Shown here one piece after another: positions 1 to 9,500 of a DNA stretch of 36,590 bases. This stretch comes from Mesobacillus foraminis (GTDB taxonomy: Bacteria; Bacillota; Bacilli; Bacillales; Cytobacillaceae): NCBI RefSeq assembly GCF_004340465.1, contig NZ_SLVV01000023.1, positions 1 through 36,590 on the forward strand, read 5' to 3'. Every line of letters begins with the position of its first letter. The first letter of the stretch is position 1. The position numbers were made by a program, and so were the translations under genes. The notes below the pieces were generated by a model that saw only the letters and a program-made list of their open reading frames with translations, was not told the origin of the DNA and did no database searches.

Positions 1-14
1 TTAGTAGTACTTAT

Positions 15-23
15 ATTATATCA
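15..23 (-). promoter_or_regulatory. Possible extended -10 promoter for a gene left of the window
   Basis: On the minus strand TG-A-TATAAT forms an extended -10 element reading out of the window to the left. No good -35 is visible. In B. subtilis tRNA genes and spoIIE follow yabR here, so it may serve them; that is inference from conserved order. Confidence 0.4.
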
Positions 24-51
24 AATTAACGCGGTGAATAGTTAAAGTAAA

Positions 52-90
52 AGATTAAAAATAAAGGCTGTCGAGAGTTTCTCGACAGCC
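52..90 (-). terminator. Hairpin with T-rich tail, minus strand
   Basis: A perfect 11-bp stem (66-76 with 80-90) and a 3-nt loop are followed on the minus strand by a T-rich tail (about 52-65). It would back up the yabR terminator or protect the next unit on the left. Confidence 0.6.
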
Positions 91-92
91 TG

Positions 93-119
93 AGCACTGG
101 AAACTTCCAGTGCTTTTTT
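93..119 (+). terminator. Rho-independent terminator, plus strand
   Basis: The stem AGCACTGGA/TCCAGTGCT has a tight loop and runs into six T on the plus strand. With the neighbouring minus-strand hairpin it makes a back-to-back pair, although no plus-strand gene is visible inside the window. Confidence 0.6.
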
Positions 120-141
120 CTGTTTTTAAAAATGTGGGGAA

Positions 142-172
142 ATTAAAAAGACAAGCCTCCGTGACTTGTCTT
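142..172 (-). terminator. yabR terminator
   Basis: The stem AAGACAAG (148-155) pairs with CTTGTCTT (165-172) and is followed by T-rich sequence on the minus strand. It starts about 44 nt after the yabR stop codon. Confidence 0.7.
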
Positions 173-215
173 GGAATTGGCATATGCCATTATATATAAA
201 ACCTCAGCAGCAAGT

Positions 216-662
216 TTACCCTCTTTTGGCCCCTCTGCCACCACGCTTTGATTCCGTATTGCGTTTGAGTGATGACAGGCGGTCTTCACTGTCCTTCAGG
301 AATTTAGCCATTTTTGTCTCAAAGTTCTCTGGGCGGCTGTTGCGATTATCATTAGCTCTTCCTTGACGCGGGCGCTGGGAGTAGGGCTTAGAATCTGATC
401 TCTCAGGTCTGGCGGGTCTTTCCGGTCTGTCGATGGCCTTTTTGATGGATAAACCAATCTTTCCATCTTTCTCGACATTAAGCACCTTTACCTCTACCTG
501 ATCCCCCACTTTTAAATGGTCATTGATATCCTTTACGTAATTATCGGCGACCTCGCTAATATGGACAAGCCCAGTTGATCCATCCGGCAACGCAATAAAC
601 GCTCCGAAATTGGTGATCCCTGTAACCTTTCCCTGTAACTTGCTGCCTACTTCGATTGACAT
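216..662 (-). CDS. yabR: S1 RNA-binding domain protein YabR
   Basis: 148 aa. Residues about 5-75 form one S1/OB-fold RNA-binding domain (VGSKLQGKVTGITNFGAF, then GLVHISEVAD and KVLNVEKDGKIGLSIKKA). The rest is a low-complexity tail rich in Arg, Pro, Ser and Asn ending in RGGRGAKRG, probably disordered and RNA-binding. Homologues are polynucleotide-phosphorylase/S1-like proteins reported to associate with ribosomes; the exact role is unclear. It lies downstream of divIC, as in B. subtilis, but has its own strong sigma-A promoter in the 104-bp gap. A GGAGG sits 12 nt before the ATG. Identification is firm from domain and synteny; function is not. Confidence 0.93.
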   Translation of the reverse strand: MSIEVGSKLQGKVTGITNFGAFIALPDGSTGLVHISEVADNYVKDINDHLKVGDQVEVKVLNVEKDGKIGLSIKKAIDRPERPARPERSDSKPYSQRPRQGRANDNRNSRPENFETKMAKFLKDSEDRLSSLKRNTESKRGGRGAKRG

Positions 663-710
663 AAAAAGAATGTTCCTCCTTAAAGATATAAAAAATCAAA
701 CTTATTACAT

Positions 711-740
711 ATTATACCCAATTGAGAAAAAAAGTGTCAA
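711..740 (-). promoter_or_regulatory. Sigma-A promoter of yabR
   Basis: On the minus strand TTGACA (735-740), an 18-bp spacer and TATAAT (711-716): both hexamers match consensus exactly. Transcription would start about 40 nt before yabR. Confidence 0.8.
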
Positions 741-766
741 TAAACCGGCTTTTTGCATGGCTTTCC

Positions 767-1141
767 CTAGTTTTCATCAGGCAGCTTAAAGATAATTTCA
801 CCCTTTTCCGAAAGGAAATATTCACTTCTGGCCAGCTTTGCAATGTATTCATCATCATTAAGTTTGACGATCTCTTCTTCGAGGATTTCCTGACGTTTCT
901 TAAGGCTGGAAAGCTCCTGTTTACGCTCTTCTACTACTTCCTGCTTTTGCTCCAGGGCGGAGGTTTGAGAAATGGTAGTAGAAATCATTAATACGGTAAT
1001 GATTGAGGCAAAAGCAAAAAAGACTGTGAGGCGCCTGAATAACCGCTTTCGTTTCCTGTTTTCTGCAATCCCTGCTACTTCTTGCTGCTTTACATACTGG
1101 TTTTCGATTTTGGCTACATTTCGGTTCCTTAAGGCACTCAT
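767..1141 (-). CDS. divIC: Cell-division protein DivIC (FtsB/DivIC family)
   Basis: 124 aa, about the B. subtilis length. Layout is typical of the family: a short basic cytoplasmic N-terminus (NRKRKRLFRR at about 28-37), one membrane segment (about 38-58) and an extracytoplasmic coiled coil (about 62-98, QKQEVVEERKQELSSLKKRQ) ending in a conserved region with YIAKLARSEYFLSEKGEIIF. DivIC forms a complex with FtsL and DivIB at the division septum and helps activate septal wall synthesis. It follows yabP-yabQ, 16 nt after yabQ, and may be cotranscribed with them. AAGGAGG lies 11 nt before the ATG. Confidence 0.95.
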   Translation of the reverse strand: MSALRNRNVAKIENQYVKQQEVAGIAENRKRKRLFRRLTVFFAFASIITVLMISTTISQTSALEQKQEVVEERKQELSSLKKRQEILEEEIVKLNDDEYIAKLARSEYFLSEKGEIIFKLPDEN

Positions 1142-1157
1142 TTCCTCGCAGTCCTCC

Positions 1158-1790
1158 TTATTTTTTTATCTTTTTTATCCTATCTATCAGCTTAACAGTG
1201 TAATTCTTTAAGTGATCTGTAAATCCTGCCAATCTATTATATAATCTCTCGACGGTTTTTTTAATCTTTTTCGGCAAAAGCTTCCAAAAATAAGACAGCA
1301 GCATCTCAAATGGTTTCCCTGCCACTCTCAGAATCCATAGCAAAATAGCCAGGATGGTTTTAAGCAAGGACCAAATTCCCTTCCCTGCCAATAATAGAAG
1401 GGATACAATCGCCATGGTTAAAAAGCGCAAAGGCCTGTATATCAATGTGAATACGATTTTAACAGAAAGGCGGTAGGAGGCTACGGCCAATGAAATGACC
1501 CAATCCAGGATCTTCAAGTAAAGGCGTTTGATCAAGCTTTGATAAGCTGCAAATCCGCAAAGCAAGGCAATGAAAATATAAAACCGTAGCTCCCCCTGGT
1601 TAACAGAAAACAATACGTAAAAAACGGAAAGACCTTGGTAGACCCAAAAAAGAATATCATTGATAAAAATGATCCAGGTTTTTCGTTTGTGCCTCTGTAA
1701 AAATCGATTATACGTATCGAGCGAAGCCCCAAACAGGCTTCCCATTCCGATCATTGCAAGCATCGTAAGAAATTGAGTCGAAAGTGTCAT
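1158..1790 (-). CDS. yabQ: Spore cortex protein YabQ
   Basis: 210 aa membrane protein. Several hydrophobic stretches are visible (about 5-25, 40-62, 68-85, 95-112, 120-150), and the C-terminus is basic (PKKIKKTVERLYNR, ending DRIKKIKK). YabQ is required for cortex formation in B. subtilis and sits in the membranes around the forespore. Its ATG overlaps the yabP stop codon (ATGA), so the two are translationally coupled. Expression is expected in the mother cell under sigma-E, from the promoter before yabP. Confidence 0.92.
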   Translation of the reverse strand: MTLSTQFLTMLAMIGMGSLFGASLDTYNRFLQRHKRKTWIIFINDILFWVYQGLSVFYVLFSVNQGELRFYIFIALLCGFAAYQSLIKRLYLKILDWVISLAVASYRLSVKIVFTLIYRPLRFLTMAIVSLLLLAGKGIWSLLKTILAILLWILRVAGKPFEMLLSYFWKLLPKKIKKTVERLYNRLAGFTDHLKNYTVKLIDRIKKIKK

Positions 1791-2089
1791 CGAAACAGCT
1801 TGCTAAAGAAACCTTTAGCCTTCTCCCCATGCTGCTCATCAAGATAGACCAAATCAAATATTTTGCCTTTGATCGAGACAATCCCTTTATCAACATCCAG
1901 GTTCTTCATTTGCAGGTTCTGTCCTTTAATAGCCAGGAAGCCCATGACTGTTTCAAGCAAGAACTCCTCATTATCAAAGCTCTCCACTTGCTTTACACCA
2001 GAAATTTCAAGTGTCCGCCTTCCCCTCATGATGACATCATGGTCGGGAATGTTCCCTTTTTGCTGGTTCGGTTCAAAATATTGGCTCAT
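1787..2089 (-). CDS. yabP: Sporulation protein YabP
   Basis: 100 aa, the B. subtilis length, YabP/YqfC family. The core shows IPDHDVIMRGRRTLEISGV, the conserved ESFDNEEFLLET and DVDKGIVSIKGK. The function is linked to spore-coat and cortex assembly, but the biochemistry is unknown. The ATG at 2087-2089 is chosen over an in-frame GTG five codons upstream because GGGGG lies 8 nt before the ATG and the resulting protein begins like the B. subtilis one. It overlaps yabQ by 4 nt. Confidence 0.92.
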   Translation of the reverse strand: MSQYFEPNQQKGNIPDHDVIMRGRRTLEISGVKQVESFDNEEFLLETVMGFLAIKGQNLQMKNLDVDKGIVSIKGKIFDLVYLDEQHGEKAKGFFSKLFR

Positions 2090-2127
2090 TATATAATCCC
2101 CCACAATCGCTTATCACTGTTTGTACA

Positions 2128-2156
2128 TATGTATGACTGCGGGGGTACAAATAGAA
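2128..2156 (-). promoter_or_regulatory. Possible sigma-E promoter of yabPQ
   Basis: On the minus strand TTCTATT (2150-2156), 14 bp, then CATACATA (2128-2135). This fits the sigma-E pattern (KMATATT-N14-CATACANT) with a few mismatches. yabP and yabQ belong to the sigma-E regulon in B. subtilis. Confidence 0.5.
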
Positions 2157-2175
2157 CAAGCCGTTGGGGCCGATT

Positions 2176-2445
2176 CTACTCGTTCGTTTCGGAAAGGCGC
2201 TCTTCCTTGATGATTTGATACATTTCCGCTGCTTCTTCCTTCCGGGAGGTTTCCTGAACCCGTTCTATTTTTACAGTTACTCTTCTCTGGCCAAATCGGA
2301 TGGTTAATTCATCCCCTACTTTGACATTTGTACTTGCTTTAGCCGGCACACCGTTAACAGCAATCCGTCCCTGGTCCGATACTTCCTTTGCCATTGTCCG
2401 CCTTTTAATCAGTCTGGACACCTTTAAAAATTTATCCAATCTCAT
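2176..2445 (-). CDS. rqcP: RqcP (YabO), S4-domain ribosome quality-control factor
   Basis: 89 aa. An S4 RNA-binding domain fills residues 1-65 (MRLDKFLKVSRLIKRRTMAKE, GRIAVNGVPAKAS, VGDELTIRFG). This is the Hsp15-like YabO family, renamed RqcP after it was shown to work with RqcH in adding C-terminal alanine tails to nascent chains stalled on 50S subunits. A strong AAAGGAGG lies upstream of the ATG. It follows yabN by 42 nt with no terminator between, so it is likely in the yabM-yabN-rqcP operon. Confidence 0.94.
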   Translation of the reverse strand: MRLDKFLKVSRLIKRRTMAKEVSDQGRIAVNGVPAKASTNVKVGDELTIRFGQRRVTVKIERVQETSRKEEAAEMYQIIKEERLSETNE

Positions 2446-2487
2446 AAAGATTAAACCTCCTTTTTTAAATACACTCTCTTTTTTCTT

Positions 2488-3948
2488 TTACAGTCCTTTT
2501 TGCTTGGCCTCATCCCAGAACTGGTCCAATTCTTGAAGTGTATAATCCTCAAAGCTCCGATTGCTTTCTCTGACCCTTCCTTCAATATAGGAAAAACGCC
2601 TGCTGAATTTTAAATTTGTCTTAAACAGGGCTTCTTCAGGATTTATTTTATAATGTCTTGCAACATTGACCAGCGCAAACAGAAGATCGCCGAATTCTAA
2701 TTCGAGGGCTTCCTTGTCCTCCAGCTGTTTTGCTTCCTGGAATTCGTCGATTTCTTCCTTTACCTTGTTAATGACCGGGTCAATATCTAGCCAGTCAAAT
2801 CCGGTTTTGGCAGCTTCCTTCTGAAGTTCATGAGCTTTTAGGAGATTGGGAAGTCCTTTTCCGATACCTTCAAGAATGGACTTATGCTCTATGCCTTTTT
2901 CTTTCTCTTTTATTTCCTGCCAGTTCTTTAATACTTCTTCCTCATCTTCCGCTACAATATCCCCAAATACATGCGGGTGCCGGCGGACCATCTTCTCAGA
3001 GATCCCCTCGATTACATCCTCGATGGTAAAGTACCCATCGTCTTCCCCTATTTGGGCATGGAGCATAACCTGGAGCAGCACATCTCCCAGCTCCTCAACC
3101 ATATGATCAATATCCTCATTATTAATTGCCTCAATCAGCTCGTATGCTTCTTCTATCAAGTATTTCTTTAAGGAGGCGTGTGTCTGCTTTTTATCCCACG
3201 GACATCCATTTGGTCCTCGCAGTTCTGCTATGATCCGGCGAAATGAGGCGAATTCTCTGTATAGCAGTTCCTCATCTTTCACTGGAGGAACATAAACAGA
3301 AGTAAGGTTATTAACCTCCGTTACCCGGTCCAGTTCATATAACGGCACCCTCTGAAGCCTTTCCTCCTTGCTTCCGGCAGCTGTCACAATGACAACCTCA
3401 TACTCATCAGGCAGCTTCTCCATCAATGTCAGTTTCACCTCTGATGCCACAAAGCGGTCATACACCTGTCCTATAATGGTATGGGTGCTGATCCTCAGGG
3501 TTTCTGCAGACAGGTCGGTGCCGTCCAGAAGCTGAAAGCCCTCAATAGGATCAATCTTCAGTGCTTGAAACATTGCATCCAGGAAGCTTTGGCCACCGCC
3601 AATCTCAATCTCCAAACCTTGTGCTTTCCCTCTATCAAGCAGCAGCTGTACCGTTTTCTCAGCCACCAGCGGATGCCCGGGAACGGCATAGACAATGGAA
3701 CCGTCCTTCGCTTTTAAAAGAAGAGTTTCACATATTTCTTCATATAGATCGGCGAATTCATCATTTTTTTCATAGATGGAATCGAAAGAAATATAATTCA
3801 GCCCTTCTTTTTCGAGTTCACTTACTACAGGATGCTCCTTTGTCCGCAAATACAGATTCTTTTCCTCAAGGAGTAATTTATAGAGACCATAGGGAAGCTG
3901 GTTCAAATCACCAGCCCCCAGGCCAATAATTGTAATTTTATTGCTCAT
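2488..3948 (-). CDS. yabN: YabN: tetrapyrrole-methylase-like plus MazG pyrophosphohydrolase fusion
   Basis: 486 aa with two domains. Residues about 1-220 are a SAM-dependent tetrapyrrole (corrin/porphyrin) methylase-like domain (ITIIGLGAGDLNQLPYG, VYAVPGHPLVAEKTVQLL, GGGQSFLDAMFQAL). Residues about 230-486 hold tandem MazG nucleotide pyrophosphohydrolase repeats with the acidic metal-binding motifs (EEAYELIEAI, EELGDVLLQV; EEIDEFQEA, LEFGDLLFALVN). MazG proteins hydrolyse NTPs to NMP and pyrophosphate. The methylase part has no confirmed substrate. The fusion is normal for Bacillales. Its ATG overlaps the end of yabM by 4 nt. Confidence 0.93.
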   Translation of the reverse strand: MSNKITIIGLGAGDLNQLPYGLYKLLLEEKNLYLRTKEHPVVSELEKEGLNYISFDSIYEKNDEFADLYEEICETLLLKAKDGSIVYAVPGHPLVAEKTVQLLLDRGKAQGLEIEIGGGQSFLDAMFQALKIDPIEGFQLLDGTDLSAETLRISTHTIIGQVYDRFVASEVKLTLMEKLPDEYEVVIVTAAGSKEERLQRVPLYELDRVTEVNNLTSVYVPPVKDEELLYREFASFRRIIAELRGPNGCPWDKKQTHASLKKYLIEEAYELIEAINNEDIDHMVEELGDVLLQVMLHAQIGEDDGYFTIEDVIEGISEKMVRRHPHVFGDIVAEDEEEVLKNWQEIKEKEKGIEHKSILEGIGKGLPNLLKAHELQKEAAKTGFDWLDIDPVINKVKEEIDEFQEAKQLEDKEALELEFGDLLFALVNVARHYKINPEEALFKTNLKFSRRFSYIEGRVRESNRSFEDYTLQELDQFWDEAKQKGL

Positions 3949-5570
3949 CGTCCATCGTCTCCTGTCTTTTTAGGCAGCAGAAACAGCAGTTTGCTCCCAA
4001 ATGGAAGCATCAATAATTCCGTTTCTTTCAATACCCTGAATTTTATTACGATGATTAAATAGAGGGCCGCCCCAAAAACAACTGCCGAAACAGCCTGAAG
4101 GGCAGCTGCCAGCCGAAGCGGTGCAAGATATAGATAGAAAAAATCTGTCAGCTTCAGATAAACCTGCAAAAATAACCCCATTGCCCCGGAGGCAAGCAGA
4201 ATTCTAAGAATAGAGCTTCCTGATAGGATTGGCCCTTTTAGTATGGTTCTTAGCCTTCCAGCCAAAACAGCCATCATAAATGCCATGGCAATCATCGTGG
4301 CCATGGCGGCTCCGTTTGTCCCCCAAAGCGGAATGAGAAAAAAGTTCAGACTATATTTTGCCAAAAATCCGCCCAATATGATGAGAGCTGGAAACATTGA
4401 ATGATTTAATCCCTGCAATACCCCTATCACCGTAATCATAATGGAACCGGGTAAAATGATAAAGCTTAACAGTGCCAATACATTTGAACCGTCACTGTTT
4501 CTATACAGCATAATGTTTGTTGGTTCAATGATTGAATATAAGCCGATGGATGCAGCAGCCCCGACCAACAGGCTCAATTGAAGAGAGATCCTTACATTCT
4601 GCAGAACCTGTCCTTTGCGATTCCGCAGCTTTTCCCCTGAGATTGCAGGAACCAGGGAAAGAGCAAATGATGTAGCAACGACGGTCCCGAGCTGGATTAA
4701 AGGCTGCCCCCTGTCAAAAACCCCTTTGGCCTTCTTTGCTGCCTCTTCTGACAGGCCCGAGGACACTAATTGATTCAATAAATTAAGGGAGTCGGCCAGC
4801 TGCATCAGAATCAATGCCATTCCGCTTATACTGAAGGCAAACCCCTGTACCGTTAACGTTTTAATCACCGGCAGAGCTTCTCTGGCTGTTTGAACGATTT
4901 CGTGTCTCCCAAGAATTGAAATATCCCTTGCCCGCATATAAAAAGTGGCCAAAATGAAGCAGCTGACAATCCCGCCGGTGATGGACCCAATTACGGCCCC
5001 GCCGCCAGCCATATAGAGGGAATATCCCGACCTGACCAATAATAGGGCAAGCAGAAGAATCGTCAAGACCCTGATGAACTGCTCTCCAACCTGTGAAAGG
5101 GCGGTAGGAACCATATTTCCTCTCCCCTGGAAATAGCCCCTTAAAACAGAAATAAAGGGGAAAACCAAAAATGGGATGGCAACAATCCGAAATAGAAGAG
5201 CAAGCTTTTGATCTCCCATGACACCAGCCAGCCATTCAGCCCCAAAATAAAAAAAGCAGAAAAGGATAAGGCCCAAAACACATAAAAAGAACAAGGAAAT
5301 CAGCAAAAGCCTGGCTGCCTTTTCCTTGTTTCCTTTGACGAGCTGTTCCGTATACAATTTTGAAATGACAACGGGAAAACCGTATGTAGAGAGGACCAGC
5401 AACCCTCCGTAAAATGGATAAACCTGCTGATAAATATAGAAACCGACATCCCCGACAATATTCTGAAAAGGAACCCGGTAAACGGCACTCAATATTTTTG
5501 ACACTAAGGCGGCAACCGTCAAGATCAGTGCGCCCTTAAAAAAATCCTGTGACTGTGTTGCGGGCTTCAT
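3945..5570 (-). CDS. yabM: YabM: SpoVB-like polysaccharide/lipid flippase (MVF family)
   Basis: 541 aa integral membrane protein with about 14 hydrophobic segments. It belongs to the MOP/MVF superfamily of Wzx- and MurJ-like lipid-linked sugar flippases. The N-terminal segment FFKGALILTVAALVSKILSAVYRVPFQNIVG is typical of the SpoVB/YabM/YtgP group. Members move lipid-linked precursors such as lipid II across the membrane; YabM is a poorly characterised paralogue of SpoVB. AGGAG lies 7 nt before the ATG. It is first gene of the yabM-yabN-rqcP operon. Confidence 0.92.
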   Translation of the reverse strand: MKPATQSQDFFKGALILTVAALVSKILSAVYRVPFQNIVGDVGFYIYQQVYPFYGGLLVLSTYGFPVVISKLYTEQLVKGNKEKAARLLLISLFFLCVLGLILFCFFYFGAEWLAGVMGDQKLALLFRIVAIPFLVFPFISVLRGYFQGRGNMVPTALSQVGEQFIRVLTILLLALLLVRSGYSLYMAGGGAVIGSITGGIVSCFILATFYMRARDISILGRHEIVQTAREALPVIKTLTVQGFAFSISGMALILMQLADSLNLLNQLVSSGLSEEAAKKAKGVFDRGQPLIQLGTVVATSFALSLVPAISGEKLRNRKGQVLQNVRISLQLSLLVGAAASIGLYSIIEPTNIMLYRNSDGSNVLALLSFIILPGSIMITVIGVLQGLNHSMFPALIILGGFLAKYSLNFFLIPLWGTNGAAMATMIAMAFMMAVLAGRLRTILKGPILSGSSILRILLASGAMGLFLQVYLKLTDFFYLYLAPLRLAAALQAVSAVVFGAALYLIIVIKFRVLKETELLMLPFGSKLLFLLPKKTGDDGR

Positions 5571-5603
5571 TGCCCATCTCCTTCCGATGCTGTTATCTAA
5601 AGT

Positions 5604-5634
5604 ATTATAACATATGGGGCAATATGGAAATCAA
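5604..5634 (-). promoter_or_regulatory. Possible sigma-A promoter of the yabM operon
   Basis: On the minus strand an extended -10, TGTTATAAT (5604-5612), with TTGATT (5629-5634) 19 bp upstream of TATAAT. The spacing is long, but the TGn motif can compensate. Confidence 0.5.
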
Positions 5635-5674
5635 AGGAGATGTCATGTATTTCAACTTTTCTTTTTCTGAGCGG

Positions 5675-5704
5675 CAAGATAAAAGACAGCCAAAAGGCTG
5701 CCTT
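5675..5704 (-). terminator. spoVT terminator
   Basis: Stem AAGGCAGCC / GGCTGTCTT around a TTTT loop, followed on the minus strand by TTTATCTT. It separates spoVT from the yabM promoter. Confidence 0.75.
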
Positions 5705-5737
5705 ATTTGAAAGTGTAGGATTTTATATTAGATCTGT

Positions 5738-6274
5738 TTATTGTTCCATTTGCCGTGCTAGGAAGCCAGCTGCTGTCTCGACCGCCTTTTGTTCAACATC
5801 TCCGAGTGTACCTTCCTTGGAGAAAATGATAACAGCTCCAATTGGGTCTCCGTTAGCAATGATCGGCCCAATGGTATACGCAGAAACAGTATCATCCACG
5901 CCGTCTATCAGCGCAACTGTGCCCTGCTGGTTCATCAGGACAGAACTGCGGTCCTCCATGGTTTTTTCCACGAGATCACTGATGTTTTTATTAAGGTAGT
6001 CTTTTTTCGAACCTCCAGCGACTGCGATAAAGGTATCCCTGTCGCAAATAAGGACCGGGTTTCCGAGACTGTCATATAACGCTTCTGCATATTCTTTTGC
6101 AAAGTCACTCAACTCGCTGATTGGAGAGTATTTCTTTAAAATGACTTCCCCATCGCGGTCAACGAAAATTTCTAACGGATCACCTTCACGAATACGAAGA
6201 GTTCTCCTGATTTCTTTGGGAATAACGACACGACCTAAATCATCGATCCGACGAACAATACCAGTTGCTTTCAT
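5738..6274 (-). CDS. spoVT: Stage V sporulation regulator SpoVT
   Basis: 178 aa. The N-terminal swapped-hairpin AbrB-type DNA-binding domain (residues 1-52, MKATGIVRRIDDLGRVVIPKEIRRTL) is joined to a C-terminal GAF domain (about 55-178). SpoVT is a tetrameric forespore regulator that tunes sigma-G genes and spore coat/germination properties. The internal ATG at 6272-6274 is chosen, not the one seven codons upstream: GTGAGG lies at good distance before it and the protein then begins exactly like B. subtilis SpoVT. A sigma-G-type promoter lies 85 bp upstream. Confidence 0.96.
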   Translation of the reverse strand: MKATGIVRRIDDLGRVVIPKEIRRTLRIREGDPLEIFVDRDGEVILKKYSPISELSDFAKEYAEALYDSLGNPVLICDRDTFIAVAGGSKKDYLNKNISDLVEKTMEDRSSVLMNQQGTVALIDGVDDTVSAYTIGPIIANGDPIGAVIIFSKEGTLGDVEQKAVETAAGFLARQMEQ

Positions 6275-6358
6275 CCAACGTTGCCTCACTTTCATCTGAT
6301 GATTGTTTTTTGGAGATAGCGGAAACCTTTATTTATCCACTATTACCAAGATTGAACT

Positions 6359-6388
6359 TAGTATCTTTCATATGGAAAGTTCTATACA
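6359..6388 (-). promoter_or_regulatory. Sigma-G-type promoter of spoVT
   Basis: On the minus strand TGTATA (6383-6388), 17 bp, GATACTA (6359-6365), close to the sigma-G consensus TGAATA-N17-CATACTA. spoVT is sigma-G-dependent in B. subtilis. The rest of the 253-bp gap up to mfd holds a small palindrome (about 6502-6520, CATTTGT/ACAAATG) without a T-run and no gene. Confidence 0.7.
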
Positions 6389-6527
6389 CGCCCAAGAATA
6401 TTTTCTCATAAGTGGTAAAGATGCCAAAAATGGATAATAACTCCAACTTTCTTACTTATGAATTACCCTTGTCTCGATTACTTGAAACACTTTCCAATTT
6501 TACATTTGTGTTACAAATGCAATTAGC

Positions 6528-9500
6528 TTAAGATACTGAGTTTTCCTCTTCTCTCACAGAGTCGTGAAGCCCTTTAATCATTTCAAATGTAATGGTGAAC
6601 CATTCGTCTTTGTTCAGGCCTTTTGTCTGGACTGTCATTTTGAGTTTTTTTCCATCCATGCCAAGGCCTACATTTCTTCGATATTTATTGCTTATTTTAA
6701 AGATTTTCTGGCCGTCAATCCTGCTGCTTCCGTCTTCGGAAAGCAGAATGACCACCTCTTGTTTCGCTTGCTTGATGGTTTCTACCCCGGCAGTCTCAGC
6801 AAAGATCTTCAGTTCAGCAATTTTCAGCAGGCTTTCTACTTCCTCAGGATAATCACCAAATCTGTCCACCATTTCTTCCTGCAGCTCTTCAATATCGCTA
6901 AAGGATGTGAGACCGCGGAAACGTTTATACATTTCAATCTTTTGATGGCCATCGGTAATATACGATTCAGGGATATAGGCATCCACTTCAAGGTCAATTT
7001 CAACAGATGGCCTTTTCTTTTGTTCAGGGTCCGGTCTTCTCTCTTCAATCGCTTCCTTCAGCATTTGAGAATACAGATCGAATCCTACTGAGTCAATAAA
7101 TCCATGCTGTTCTGCGCCTAACAGATTCCCTGCACCACGTATCGATAAGTCACGCATGGCAATTTTAAAACCGGAACCGAGCTCCGTAAATTCCTTGATG
7201 GCCTGCAGACGTTTTTCTGCCACCTCTGTCAGGACCTTGTCTTTTCGGTACGTAAAATAGGCATAGGCTACACGGTTGGACCGCCCAACCCGGCCTCTTA
7301 GCTGATAAAGCTGTGACAGGCCCATTTTATCAGCATCAAAGACAATCAATGTATTTACATTAGGGATGTCTACCCCAGTCTCGATAATTGTTGTACTGAC
7401 AAGCACATCGAATTCGCCTTCCAGGAAGCCCAGCATAACAGATTCAAGTTCATTTTCTGTCATCTTCCCATGGGCGTACGTTACTCTGGCATCCGGTACA
7501 AGCATGGAGATTTCTTCTGCTTTCCTTTCAATATCCTCCACTCGGTTATAAAGGAAATAAACCTGCCCGTCCCTTGCAAGCTCCCTCTCAATTGCTTCAC
7601 GGACAAGGCCGCCATTATACTCCATGACATAGGTCTGAACCGGAAACCTGTTTTCCGGCGGAGTCTCGATGACAGATAAATCACGCACCCCAAGCATGGA
7701 CATATGAAGTGTCCGCGGGATAGGAGTCGCTGTCAGCGTCAATACATCAACGTTTGTCTTTAATTGCTTGATCTTTTCCTTATGGGTAACGCCAAAGCGC
7801 TGTTCCTCATCAATAATCAGCAGGCCAAGGTCTCGGTACTTAATATCCTTTGACAGGATCCGGTGTGTTCCGATCACAATGTCTACAGTCCCTGCATTTA
7901 ACCCTTTAATGGTCTCATTCTGCTGCTTTCTTGTTCTGAACCTGCTTAATAGCCCTATATTGATTGGATGGTCTTGAAACCTTTCCCGGATCGTTTCGTA
8001 ATGCTGCTGAGCCAAAATGGTTGTCGGGACAAGGAGAGCCACTTGCTTTCCATCAGCGATTGCTTTGAAGGCCGCCCTGATTGCCACCTCTGTTTTCCCG
8101 TATCCAACATCGCCGCAAAGCAGCCTGTCCATTGGCCGTTCATTTTCCATATCCTTTTTGATTTCATGTATCGACCTAAGCTGGTCCTCTGTCTCCTCAT
8201 ATGGGAAAGACGTTTCAAACTCCCTCTGCATATCTCCGTCTGGAGAAAACGCATAACCCCTGCTTGCTTCCCGTTCAGCATACAGCTTGATTAAGTCGTC
8301 GGCAATATTTTGGACCGAAGACTGCACCTTGCTCTTAACCCGTTTCCAATCGCTGCCCCCAAGCTTATAGACCTTAGGCTCTTTCCCCTCAGAACCTACG
8401 TACTTTTGGACAAGGTCGATCTGCTCGACTGGAACATAAAGCTTATCGGTCCCCTGATAACGGATATGAAGATAGTCTTTATGAACCCCGTTTATGATCA
8501 GGGTCTCAATCCCGAGATATTTTCCTATCCCGTGGTTGACGTGGACCACATAATCCCCGATTTTTAATTCGGAATAGCTTTTGATCCTTTCCGCATTCGT
8601 TAGCTTTTGGCGGCGGGGGGTCTTTTTGGTCCTTTTATTGAAAAGCTCCTCTTCCGTAATCACAGCAATTTTTTGGATCGGCAATTCAAACCCGGTATTC
8701 AGGCTTCCATTAATGATTTGTGCCCTTGCTGGAATGAGCTGCGTGTCTTTCACTTTAACGGCTTCAATTTCATAATCCTCCAGCACACGCTCGAGCTTCT
8801 GTGTCCGCTCATCATCAGGACCAAGGAAAATGACGGAATAATTTCCCTTTTTCCAGCGTTCCATCTCTGCTTTTAGAACATTGATCTGACCATGGAAGTT
8901 CTGCATTGGTTTACAGGACATATTAATTATATTTTGAGGATTTGTATTGGGTACATGTCTTAAAAACAGGCTCATGTACACGAATGGGTTGGCTGATTTT
9001 TGCAGCAGCTCAGGAAGGTGGTGGGAAACTTTTAAATCATGGACCATCTGCCCCTCGGCAAGCATGCTTGTATACCACTCTGCTTCTTCTTTATTAAGGG
9101 ATTCATTCATTTCCTGAACCCTGCTGATTTCATCGATAAAAACAAATCCATTGGCAGGCAAGTAATCTAGCAAACTTTGAGGCGTATCATAAGCAATGGA
9201 CATGTATTTAAACATTTGATCAGGCTTTTGCCCGTTCTTGAGCTGCTCGAGCTCATAGCTAATATTTTGTGATAATTGATTTTTGGCTTTCTCATCTTTC
9301 AGTTTTTTAAGACTTTTGGAAAGCCCATCCTCAAGACCGGCAAGCATTTTCTCTAAATTGGCCGGTTCCGTTGGATACTCTGTGGCCGGGCCTACTGAAA
9401 TGGCCGTAAGTTTTTCCTTCGACCTTTGGTCTTCAAGTGAAAACGATCGGATTGAATCAATCTCTGTATCAAAGAGCTCCAGCCGGTATGGATCTGCAGC

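Noticed and set aside
6332-6340. DnaA-box-like TTATCCACT upstream of spoVT
   Set aside because: A single site with one mismatch and no cluster; expected by chance.
6564-7091. 175-codon open frame on the plus strand
   Set aside because: It is antisense to the conserved C-terminal part of mfd, has no ribosome-binding site and no family-like sequence.
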